Source: an uncultured Eubacteriales bacterium (GTDB taxonomy: Bacteria > Bacillota > Clostridia > Oscillospirales > CAG-272). Taken from it: a stretch of DNA of 6,723 nucleotides. Below, piece after piece: positions 1-5,361 of this stretch. The notes beneath the pieces were generated by a model that was not told the origin of the DNA, ran no database searches, and saw only the letters and a list, made by a program, of their open reading frames with translations. How positions within the stretch are numbered: position 1 is the stretch's first letter; the number at the start of each line of letters is the position of its first letter. The stretch lies in the NCBI GenBank assembly GCA_900550625.1, contig URSW01000093.1, forward strand, positions 1-6,723, written 5' to 3'. Made by a program: the position numbers and the translations under genes.

Positions 1-77
1 AAATAATGACGGCAGCCTGCCTGTATAGCGGCCTCCGCAATAGCCTCGTTACCCTTCATAAGAACCTTTTCTGCCAT
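1..77 (-). CDS. vorB: 2-oxoacid:ferredoxin oxidoreductase alpha subunit VorB, N-terminal fragment
   Basis: Only the first 25 codons and two bases of the next lie in the window. The visible N-terminus starts MAEKVLMKGNEAIAEAA and continues with a Gly-Cys-Arg segment, which I recognise as the start of the VorB/KorA-type alpha (pyrimidine-domain) subunit of 2-oxoisovalerate or 2-oxoglutarate ferredoxin oxidoreductases. The family makes or consumes acyl-CoA from a 2-oxoacid, CoA and oxidised ferredoxin, using thiamine diphosphate carried by the partner subunit. An AGGA ribosome binding site sits 8 nt upstream of the ATG (75-77). The gene follows the ferredoxin gene by 19 bp, so the two are almost certainly one operon. 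VorB versus KorA cannot be settled from 25 residues. The catalytic beta and gamma subunits would be expected just beyond the left edge. Confidence 0.85.
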   Translation of the reverse strand, partial: MAEKVLMKGNEAIAEAAIQAGCRHY

Positions 78-96
78 TATATCGATCCTCGCTTTC

Positions 97-306
97 TCAG
101 TCTTTCTCTACGGTGATTATGCAGTCCGGACACATCGTAGCGCAGAAAGCGCAGCCGATACAGGCGGACTGATCGGTGATACGGACGGGATGATGTCCCT
201 TTTTGTTTATCACGTCTTTTGCAAGTTCAAGCAGCTTCTTCGGGCAGACCCCGACGCACAGCCCGCAGCCCTTGCAGGAATCGGTACGGAACGTAAGCTT
301 TGTCAT
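97..306 (-). CDS. 2x[4Fe-4S] ferredoxin, delta subunit of a 2-oxoacid:ferredoxin oxidoreductase (VorD/KorD-like)
   Basis: A 69-residue bacterial-type ferredoxin with two complete cluster motifs. The first is C11-x2-C14-x2-C17-x3-C21-P and the second is C49-x2-C52-x2-C55-x3-C59-P. Each binds a [4Fe-4S] cluster through three of its own cysteines plus one from the other motif; C62 is extra. Size and position directly before vorB match the separately encoded delta subunit of four-subunit 2-oxoacid oxidoreductases, which passes electrons between the thiamine-bound intermediate and soluble ferredoxin. It should be cytoplasmic. The ATG (304-306) lies 3 nt after the stop of the P-loop NTPase gene, and its AAGGA ribosome binding site lies inside the last codons of that gene, which indicates co-transcription. 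The motif evidence is strong; membership in this particular complex is inferred from gene order. Confidence 0.9.
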   Translation of the reverse strand: MTKLTFRTDSCKGCGLCVGVCPKKLLELAKDVINKKGHHPVRITDQSACIGCAFCATMCPDCIITVEKD

Positions 307-309
307 TGT

Positions 310-987
310 TTATCCTTCCTTTATATCATAGTATTTTTTCTGAAGCCGGAGCGGAAAGACCTCCGCCGCCCTTCCCCGCACATCCGGGGCGATATCGTGC
401 CTTGCGGAAACGAATTTCACATCGAGTCCGCAAAGGGCGCTGAGCTCGGATACATACTCTGCGGACGATTCAATATCTTTCGCCGTGGTTTCGTCTCCGA
501 GGTTTGAATTGTCCGCGATCGCCGTAAACGGGATTCCGCACGCCGCCTCGATCTCGCGCATTACGCCGAGCGCATCGGCGGGGGTTTTCGTGAGGGGGCG
601 GAATCGGTTGCACACGAACAGCATTTCGTAGTCGTTCTCTTCAAGTATCCCCGGGACGTATCTTCCGAGCGCGACCGCGCCGCTGTCGTCTCCGCCGACA
701 TCGACCACCGCATGATAATCCGTGCGGTCAACGATCGCGTACATTTCGGTCGGCAGCGCCGGAAGATCGACGTTGGTGTTCGCAAACTCGGGCGATATCA
801 GGTGTATCCCCGCCGCCGCAAGCTCCTCTGCGCTGTCCTTCGTGCGAAAGTACGGATTCACCACATCAAGATCGGCGATCAGCACCTTGTCGAACAGACT
901 GCGCAGATACATTGCGTAATTCACCGCGACATTCGTCTTGCCGCTGCCGTAATGACCGGCAAAAAGCGTTACACGTTTGGTTTTCAT
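310..987 (-). CDS. MinD/ParA/CobQ-type P-loop NTPase of unknown function in the vor operon
   Basis: 225 residues starting MKTKRVTLFAGHYGSGKTN. A Walker A loop (GHYGSGKT, residues 11-18) follows the first beta strand. A second strand ends in D39-L40-D41, the position of the Asp that contacts nucleotide and Mg in SIMIBI-class ATPases, followed by NPYFRTKD. A Walker B-like strand reads AVVDVGGDD (93-101). There is no CxxC pair of the ApbC/Nbp35 iron-sulfur carrier type and no membrane segment. I chose the ATG at 985-987 because it forms an ATGA overlap with the stop of the synthetase gene and starts right before the first strand. The frame stays open further upstream to 1200, but that part lies within the synthetase gene and is not credible. 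No strong ribosome site is visible, so translation is probably coupled. Its role (activation, assembly or regulation of the oxidoreductase) is unknown. Confidence 0.85.
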   Translation of the reverse strand: MKTKRVTLFAGHYGSGKTNVAVNYAMYLRSLFDKVLIADLDVVNPYFRTKDSAEELAAAGIHLISPEFANTNVDLPALPTEMYAIVDRTDYHAVVDVGGDDSGAVALGRYVPGILEENDYEMLFVCNRFRPLTKTPADALGVMREIEAACGIPFTAIADNSNLGDETTAKDIESSAEYVSELSALCGLDVKFVSARHDIAPDVRGRAAEVFPLRLQKKYYDIKEG

Positions 988-3251
988 AATTTGTTTCTCT
1001 GTATCTTTCCGCTCGTGGTCTTCGGAAGCTCCTTCTTGAATTCCACGATACGCGGATATTTGTACGGAGCGGTGTGCTCCTTTACATAAAGCTGAATTTC
1101 CTTCTTGAGTTCCTCCGTCGCTTCGGTGCCCTTCGTCAGAACGATACTCGCCTTGACGACCTGCCCGCGCACATCGTCGGGAGCGGCGGACACGCCGCAT
1201 TCAAGCACATACGGAAGTTCCATTATGACGCTTTCGATCTCGAACGGTCCGATGCGGTAGCCGGATGACTTGATGACATCGTCCGCGCGTCCGACGTACC
1301 AGAAGAATCCGTCCTCGTCCATCCACGCAAGATCGCCCGTGTGGTACATGCCGTCGTGCCAAACCTCGCGCGTCTTTTCTTCATCTTTATAATATCCGGA
1401 GAAGAGTCCGCAGGGGATATTCCGATCGGTGCGGACGACGACCTCTCCCGTCTCGCCGAGCGGAACGGGATTTCCGTCGGGATCGACAAGCGCGATATCG
1501 TAAGCGGGCGTGGGCTTGCCCATCGAGCCGAGCTTGTAGCTGTTTCCGGTGAGATTCGCTATCGTCAGCGTAGTCTCGGTCTGTCCGAAGCCCTCCATTA
1601 CGCGGAGCCCTGTCATCGCCTCTATCTGACGGAACACCTCGGGGTTAAGCGCTTCTCCCGCGGTCGTCGCCTTGTGGACCGAAGAGAGATCGTACTTTGT
1701 GAGATCTTCCTTTATCATCATGCGGTACATCGTGGGCGGTGCGCAAAAGGTCGTGATGCCGTATTTCTTGAAAAGAGGAAGTATATCCGCCGCGTGGAAG
1801 CGGTCGAAATCGTAGGTGAATACCGAGCCTTCGCACATCCACTGACCGTAGAGCTTGCCCCAGAGCGCCTTGCCCCATCCGGTATCGGATATCGTGAAGT
1901 GGAGCTTGCCAGCCTCGACGCAGTGCCAATATTTCGCGGTAACGAAATGTCCGAGCGGGTATTTGTAGGTGTGCTCGGCGATCTTCGGATAGCCTGTCGT
2001 GCCCGAGGTGAAGAACATGAGCATCGGATCGTCTCCGCAGGGGGAATCCTCCGTCCGCTCGTACTTTCCGGAGAAGAGCTTGTACTCGCTGTCGAAATCG
2101 TGCCAGCCATCTCTCTGACCTCCGGCAAGAACCTTTGCGCGAACGCCGGGGCAGCGCTCGCAGGCGCGGTCGATCTCGTCGGCAAGGTCTCCGTCGTCGG
2201 CACAGATTATCGCCGAGACCTCAGCCGCGTTGAAGCGGTACTCGAAATCGTGCTCCTTCAGGAGGTTCGTCGCGGGTATAACGACCGCGCCGAGTTTGTG
2301 AAGTCCGAGGATCGAGAACCAGAACTGATAGTGACGCTTCAGCACAAGCATTACCTTGTCGCCGCGCTTGATGCCGAGCGAGGTGAAGTAATTCGCGCAC
2401 TGGGACGATGCGCGCTTCATATCCGCGAAGGTGAAGCGGCGTTCGTTTTTCAGGTGATCGAGGTGGAGCATCGCAAGTCCGTCGGGGTTCTTCGCCGCGA
2501 GCGCGTCCACGATATCAAAGGCAAAGTTGAAGCGGTCCGCGTTCACGAATTCGACCGACTCGGGCGCGCCGTTTTCGTTTTCGACGGTCTTTACGAAATC
2601 CTCCGCAACAAGCTTTTCGCGCCGTCCCGCCGAGGATATCGTCTGCGATATCTCCTGCTCGCCGGGCTTGTCCTCGCCGCTCATTACGACCGCGAGAAAT
2701 TGGCATGCCTCTCCGTCGATTGCGATCATTCCGTGCGGGGTGGAGCTGTTGTAGTATATTGAATCGCCCTCGGAAAGCACCTCGGTGTGCTCGCCGACCT
2801 GAACCTTAAGCTTTCCCGAAAGGATGAGGTCGAATTCCTGTCCGGAGTGCTTCGTCATGTGGATGGGCTCGGTCTGCTGCTTTGCGGAATACTCATATGT
2901 TACGAAGTACGGCTCGGCAAGCTTCGAACGGAACATCGGCGCAAGATTCCGTATCTCGATCCCGTCCTCCTTCGCGGTCTCCGCACCGCCTCCGCGTCTC
3001 GTGACGGTGTAGGAGGAAAGTCTCGCTCCGGAGCCCTCGAGAAGCTCGGTCATTTCTATTCCGAAGGCAAGTGAACATTTGTGGATAAAGGTAAACGGAA
3101 GATCCGCTTCACCTTTTTCGTAGGTCAGATACTGCTCGACCGACACCTCGGTTTTGAGCGCCATCTCGTCAACGGATATTCCGCTGACCTCTCTCATTTC
3201 ACGGATACGCTGACTTACCTCAGCGAGCATGTTTACGGGATTCTTCTCCAT
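984..3251 (-). CDS. XRE-HTH / cupin / medium-chain acyl-CoA synthetase (AMP-forming) fusion protein
   Basis: A 755-residue three-module protein. Residues about 9-72 form an XRE-type helix-turn-helix (recognition helix near SVEQYLTYEKG). Residues about 110-190 form a cupin with H135, E139 and H173 in ligand positions, but Thr133 where the first His of the HxH pair is expected. Residues about 235-755 are an acyl/acetyl-CoA synthetase of the ANL superfamily: TSGTTGYPK (415-423), GFGQTETT (554-561), YHTGD (636-640), GRADDVIKSSGYRIGP (654-669) and the C-terminal catalytic Lys749 in SGKIQ. The SDTGWGKALWGKLYGQW stretch (455-471) resembles the medium-chain (ACSM) family, which activates short, branched or aromatic acids with ATP and CoA. 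It is the first gene after the T-box leader and overlaps the next gene by 4 bp. The exact acid is unknown; the leader and vor context suggest a branched short-chain acid. Confidence 0.92.
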   Translation of the reverse strand: MEKNPVNMLAEVSQRIREMREVSGISVDEMALKTEVSVEQYLTYEKGEADLPFTFIHKCSLAFGIEMTELLEGSGARLSSYTVTRRGGGAETAKEDGIEIRNLAPMFRSKLAEPYFVTYEYSAKQQTEPIHMTKHSGQEFDLILSGKLKVQVGEHTEVLSEGDSIYYNSSTPHGMIAIDGEACQFLAVVMSGEDKPGEQEISQTISSAGRREKLVAEDFVKTVENENGAPESVEFVNADRFNFAFDIVDALAAKNPDGLAMLHLDHLKNERRFTFADMKRASSQCANYFTSLGIKRGDKVMLVLKRHYQFWFSILGLHKLGAVVIPATNLLKEHDFEYRFNAAEVSAIICADDGDLADEIDRACERCPGVRAKVLAGGQRDGWHDFDSEYKLFSGKYERTEDSPCGDDPMLMFFTSGTTGYPKIAEHTYKYPLGHFVTAKYWHCVEAGKLHFTISDTGWGKALWGKLYGQWMCEGSVFTYDFDRFHAADILPLFKKYGITTFCAPPTMYRMMIKEDLTKYDLSSVHKATTAGEALNPEVFRQIEAMTGLRVMEGFGQTETTLTIANLTGNSYKLGSMGKPTPAYDIALVDPDGNPVPLGETGEVVVRTDRNIPCGLFSGYYKDEEKTREVWHDGMYHTGDLAWMDEDGFFWYVGRADDVIKSSGYRIGPFEIESVIMELPYVLECGVSAAPDDVRGQVVKASIVLTKGTEATEELKKEIQLYVKEHTAPYKYPRIVEFKKELPKTTSGKIQRNKL

Positions 3252-3260
3252 CTTCAAAAT

Positions 3261-3268
3261 CTCCTTTT
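3261..3268 (-). promoter_or_regulatory. Ribosome binding site that decides the start of the synthetase fusion gene
   Basis: Read on the minus strand, AAAAGGAG ends 9 nt before the ATG at 3249-3251, a normal spacing. An in-frame TTG two codons earlier (3255-3257) would sit only 3 nt from this site, so the ATG is the better start and gives 755 residues. An ATG further upstream near 3272 is in another frame and would begin a 17-codon reading frame without a convincing ribosome site. Confidence 0.8.
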
Positions 3269-3290
3269 CTCATTTTCCAATCGAACAGAA

Positions 3291-3326
3291 AACAAAAATC
3301 CGCCTCAAGATTCTCTTGAGGCGGAT
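3291..3326 (-). terminator. Regulated intrinsic terminator of the T-box leader
   Basis: On the minus strand ATCCGCCTCAAGA (3326-3314) pairs perfectly with TCTTGAGGCGGAT (3310-3298) around a GAA triloop. This 13-bp stem is followed by a T-rich run interrupted by one G (3298-3289). It stands between the T-box motif and the synthetase start codon, about 40 nt before the ATG, where a T-box terminator is expected. It should stop transcription when tRNA is charged. Confidence 0.93.
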
Positions 3327-3573
3327 AGCATAAACGCGACCCGTGGTACCACTCAAATTGCGCCGGAAAACCGGACGCCGCTCACGGACTCAAACAAGTC
3401 CTGTGCTTTTACGCAGCAATACGGAAGCCTTTACTTACCCGATGGCGGGTGTTCGGGACTTCGGCTCGGAAGGGATGGGCTTGCTAAGCTTTCAATACGG
3501 ACTCGCACCAAACGTCCGCTCTCTGAAAAATCGGGCTTAAACCGTCTTCGTCACAGCCTTTTCTTATTCGATT
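3291..3573 (-). promoter_or_regulatory. T-box riboswitch leader, probable tRNA-Ile specificity
   Basis: The leader shows, in transcription order, GGC/GCC closing Stem I (3558-3556 with 3465-3463) and a K-turn pattern (GUGA at 3554-3551 opposite GAG at 3467-3465). GAAG/CUUC pairing comes next, then AGAGAG (3524-3519), then a CGGAC/GUCCG stem (3518-3514 with 3502-3498) capped by a loop with GGUG (3509-3506). The 3' side of the specifier loop contains AUC (3476-3474). It lies six bases before the GAG, the same distance as GGC in the Bacillus subtilis glyQS leader as I remember it, so isoleucine is my best reading. Later come a hairpin ACCCG/CGGGU (3450-3446 with 3441-3437) and the antiterminator CCGUG/CACGG (3387-3383 with 3345-3341). 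The conserved T-box GAGTGGTACCACGG (3354-3341) carries UGGU (3351-3348), which pairs with an ACCA tRNA end. It should permit transcription of the synthetase-vor operon when tRNA-Ile is uncharged. T-box identity is near certain; the amino acid is less so because the loop E sequence is not canonical. Confidence 0.93.
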
Positions 3574-3579
3574 GACCAA

Positions 3580-3608
3580 ATTATATCACCGAACATCCGC
3601 TTTGTCAA
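3580..3608 (-). promoter_or_regulatory. Sigma-A promoter of the T-box / acyl-CoA synthetase / vor operon
   Basis: On the minus strand a perfect TTGACA (3608-3603) and a perfect TATAAT (3585-3580) are 17 bp apart. The -10 is preceded by TG one base upstream, an extended -10 element. Directly upstream (3630-3609) runs an A6-T4-C-A6 type stretch that resembles an UP element. Transcription should start near A3573, leaving about 15 nt before Stem I of the T-box. Such a strong promoter fits a system in which control is exercised by attenuation rather than initiation. Confidence 0.9.
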
Positions 3609-3636
3609 TAGCTTTTTTGAAAATTTTTTCGATCGT

Positions 3637-3661
3637 AAAAAGAGCCGGCAAAGCCGGCTCT
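3637..3661 (-). terminator. Intrinsic terminator after the exported-protein gene
   Basis: On the minus strand AGAGCCGGC (3661-3653) pairs with GCCGGCTCT (3649-3641) around a TTT loop, followed by TTTT. The 9-bp GC-rich stem starts 6 bp after the stop codon. An outer inverted repeat, TACGATC (3663-3669) with GATCGTA (3631-3637), could extend the structure and overlaps the TGA stop. It insulates the exported-protein gene from the T-box promoter downstream. Confidence 0.88.
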
Positions 3662-3667
3662 GTACGA

Positions 3668-4477
3668 TCAATCGAGATAATATTTGAAATCGTCGGCAAA
3701 AGCTTTGTCACCGTCAACGCCGATCTCGACCGCCAGAAGTATATAATACCTTCCGTCGCGGTCGGCGTACACGGTATAGCTTTCAAGATCAAGCTCCGTT
3801 ATACCGTCGCCGTAAACTTCGAGCGCCTGCGAGCGCGCATAAGCTTTGAGGCATTCCTCCGTTATTCCGGAAAGCATATCGGGAGTGAGGGAGTTGAATT
3901 TGCCGAGAAGGCTCGAAGAATAGGAAACAAGCTTCCCGTCGTAGGAGATATCGGCGGTCACGCCTTCGTTTACATAAAATCCGCCGACCGTGCGAAGAAA
4001 ACAAATATCGTAAAAACCGGAATCCGCACGGTCCTGCACCTTTTTCAGCTTGAGATCGGACATATCTATTCCGAACGATTCAAACGCTTTGACGGCAATA
4101 TTGCACGCCTCCTCGGCGCTGATCCCGGCGCAGTCGGCAAGATCACTCGCCCCCCTCATGTCGGAGCTGTGATATCCGCTCAGCTTTCCGTCCTTGAAAA
4201 CATACTCGTTTCCGTCGCCGTCTGTATATACGTCGGAATATCCGTCTCCGCCCTCAAGCGATTTGTCATAAGTTACGTTGAGGGTTTCGCTGTCATCCGG
4301 CGCGGCGGGATTTTTCAGAACGATTTTCTCTTCGATATCGTCTCTGCGGATGCATCCGCTTTTGAAGGAAATTGAATGATCATGTCCCGCACCGTCAGTC
4401 AGTGAAATCACCCCTACCGCAAGAAGCGCGCCGAGTGCTAAAACCGTTGCCGAAATTACGACTGTCTTTTTTGTCAT
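3668..4477 (-). CDS. Exported or membrane-anchored protein of unknown function with PepSY/YcdB-like features
   Basis: 269 residues with a basic start (MTKK) and a hydrophobic segment at about 5-26, consistent with a signal peptide or N-terminal anchor. No lipobox is visible; the first Cys is at 42. The rest is acidic and extracytoplasmic in character. Two stretches share a pattern of aromatic strand, turn and DGKL: DGKLSGY (96-102) and DGKLVSY (180-186). The second follows an ISAEEA helix start (119-124) and a YDICFLRTVGGFYV strand pair (156-169), which resembles the PepSY/YcdB-type repeats of Bacillota. No catalytic motif is visible. The ATG (4475-4477) has a GGGAGG ribosome site 6 nt upstream. 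It is a single-gene unit between its own promoter and terminator. Function is unknown; the family link is a tentative impression from sequence pattern. Confidence 0.85.
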   Translation of the reverse strand: MTKKTVVISATVLALGALLAVGVISLTDGAGHDHSISFKSGCIRRDDIEEKIVLKNPAAPDDSETLNVTYDKSLEGGDGYSDVYTDGDGNEYVFKDGKLSGYHSSDMRGASDLADCAGISAEEACNIAVKAFESFGIDMSDLKLKKVQDRADSGFYDICFLRTVGGFYVNEGVTADISYDGKLVSYSSSLLGKFNSLTPDMLSGITEECLKAYARSQALEVYGDGITELDLESYTVYADRDGRYYILLAVEIGVDGDKAFADDFKYYLD

Positions 4478-4566
4478 ACTACGCCTCCCGTGATTTTTAT
4501 TTCCGATATCGCTCCGCCGCCGTGACTCTCCGTCGGCATAATCTTTTCGATTACCTTTGCATTTTA

Positions 4567-4595
4567 ATTATATCACAGCATTTTTGTCATGTCAA
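4567..4595 (-). promoter_or_regulatory. Sigma-A promoter of the exported-protein gene
   Basis: On the minus strand a perfect TTGACA (4595-4590) and TATAAT (4572-4567) are separated by 17 bp, with TG one base before the -10 (extended -10). A/T-rich DNA lies upstream (4596-4620). Transcription should start near 4560, giving a leader of about 80 nt before the ATG at 4477; I see no clear regulatory fold in it. The remaining gap up to the DUF1003 stop (about 4621-4703) holds no convincing terminator or gene. Confidence 0.88.
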
Positions 4596-4703
4596 TATTT
4601 TGATTAAATATTTTTGCTTGCTCCGGTGATTTATTATTTGTTATTTTAACTATGCCCGACAGCTTTCAAAACATCTCCGTCCCGGTTCTATCCGCAGTCC
4701 GCT

Positions 4704-5270
4704 TTATTTCTTCGGTTTCTCCGCATCATTTGCATCCGATGTAATTTCCGTTTTCTCCGCCTGCGTCAGGTCGGCACAATACCGACCGAGCATACGGGTG
4801 ATCTTCTTCTGATTCTCGAGAACGAGATCGAGCTTCTTGTGAAGATCGTCAACGATGAGCTCGCTTTTGAGATTCACTTTATAATCGTTTTCGGCGCGTT
4901 CCCGGTCCTTCGCCTCCTGCCGATTCTGGCTCATCATAATAAGAGGAGCCTGCACCGCGGCAATACACGACAGCACAAGATTCAGAAGTATAAACGGATA
5001 TGCGTCGAACGCCCGTGAGGCAAGGATCACATTAAGCACCATCCAGATCACCATAACCGCGATGAAGCTGAAGATGAACGCCCAGCTTCCCGCAAATTTC
5101 GCAACCGCATCGGATGCACGCTGTCCGAGGGAAAGCTTCTCACGCTGCTCCGAATTCTTCGTAACCTTTGTTGATATAAGCTCATGTATGAGCTCCTCAT
5201 CGGTAAACTCCCTGTCCGTCAGGTCGAGAAGCTCTTTTACGATCTTTTTTCTTTCATTTGCGTTTTTCAT
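4704..5270 (-). CDS. DUF1003 family two-span membrane protein
   Basis: 188 residues. A charged N-terminal part (1-50) leads into the DUF1003 core: ASDAVAKFAGSWAFI (52-66), a first membrane span at about 63-83, the conserved DAYPFILLNLVLS (89-101), a second span at about 92-113 and the hallmark QAPLIMMSQNRQ (107-118). The DRERAENDY helix (122-130) and a charged tail follow, with coiled-coil potential near 134-160 (DDLHKKLDLVLENQKK) and a Lys/Glu-rich end. The family is widespread in bacteria and its function is unknown. I chose the ATG at 5268-5270, which has an AAGGA-type ribosome site a few bases upstream. The open frame continues to 5339, but that segment runs through the preceding hairpin. 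No promoter of its own is evident, so it may depend on read-through from the opp unit. Confidence 0.9.
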   Translation of the reverse strand: MKNANERKKIVKELLDLTDREFTDEELIHELISTKVTKNSEQREKLSLGQRASDAVAKFAGSWAFIFSFIAVMVIWMVLNVILASRAFDAYPFILLNLVLSCIAAVQAPLIMMSQNRQEAKDRERAENDYKVNLKSELIVDDLHKKLDLVLENQKKITRMLGRYCADLTQAEKTEITSDANDAEKPKK

Positions 5271-5304
5271 TCTATTCCTTCTTTCGTTGTAAGTCTGCCG
5301 CCTC

Positions 5305-5352
5305 CGAAACAAACAGGGCTTTGACAAAACGAAAAACATCTTGTCAAAGCCC
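5305..5352 (-). terminator. Long hairpin, likely terminator of the opp operon
   Basis: On the minus strand GGGCTTTGACAA (5352-5341) pairs with TTGTCAAAGCCC (5327-5316), a perfect 12-bp stem with a 13-nt loop, followed by a moderately T-rich stretch (TGTTTGTTT, 5315-5307). It lies 9 bp after the stop of the 94-residue gene. The tail is interrupted by G residues, so termination may be partial, which would let the DUF1003 gene be read from the same transcript. Confidence 0.75.
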
Positions 5353-5361
5353 CTTCGACGG

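Noticed and set aside
988..1200. N-terminal extension of the P-loop NTPase
   Set aside because: The frame is open but this stretch is inside the synthetase coding region and encodes an Arg-rich, non-family sequence. The ATG in the ATGA overlap is the natural start.
1341..2762. Long open frame of 473 codons on the plus strand
   Set aside because: It lies wholly antisense to the synthetase fusion gene, whose domains and motifs are unmistakable. The translation has no recognisable domain, and the openness is explained by the G/C-biased codon use of the real gene.
3222..3275. Short upstream reading frame of 17 codons overlapping the start of the synthetase gene
   Set aside because: Its ATG has only a weak GGAAA-like sequence upstream, it lies in another frame, and there are no regulatory codon runs; the T-box already explains control.
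3291..3573. CRISPR, IS end or tRNA gene as explanation for the structured intergenic region
   Set aside because: No repeated spacers, transposase or cloverleaf is present, while several independent T-box hallmarks occur in the right order.
3081..3575. Plus-strand open frames over the leader region
   Set aside because: They span the complement of the T-box, which is a structured RNA on the minus strand; the translation is low-complexity and without a domain.
3572..4375. Plus-strand open frame of 267 codons
   Set aside because: Antisense to the exported-protein gene. It begins over the T-box promoter and runs through the terminator hairpin, and no ribosome site or domain supports it.
5271..5339. 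N-terminal extension of the DUF1003 protein
   Set aside because: It would be translated through the terminator hairpin and lacks a ribosome site; the ATG at 5268-5270 has one.
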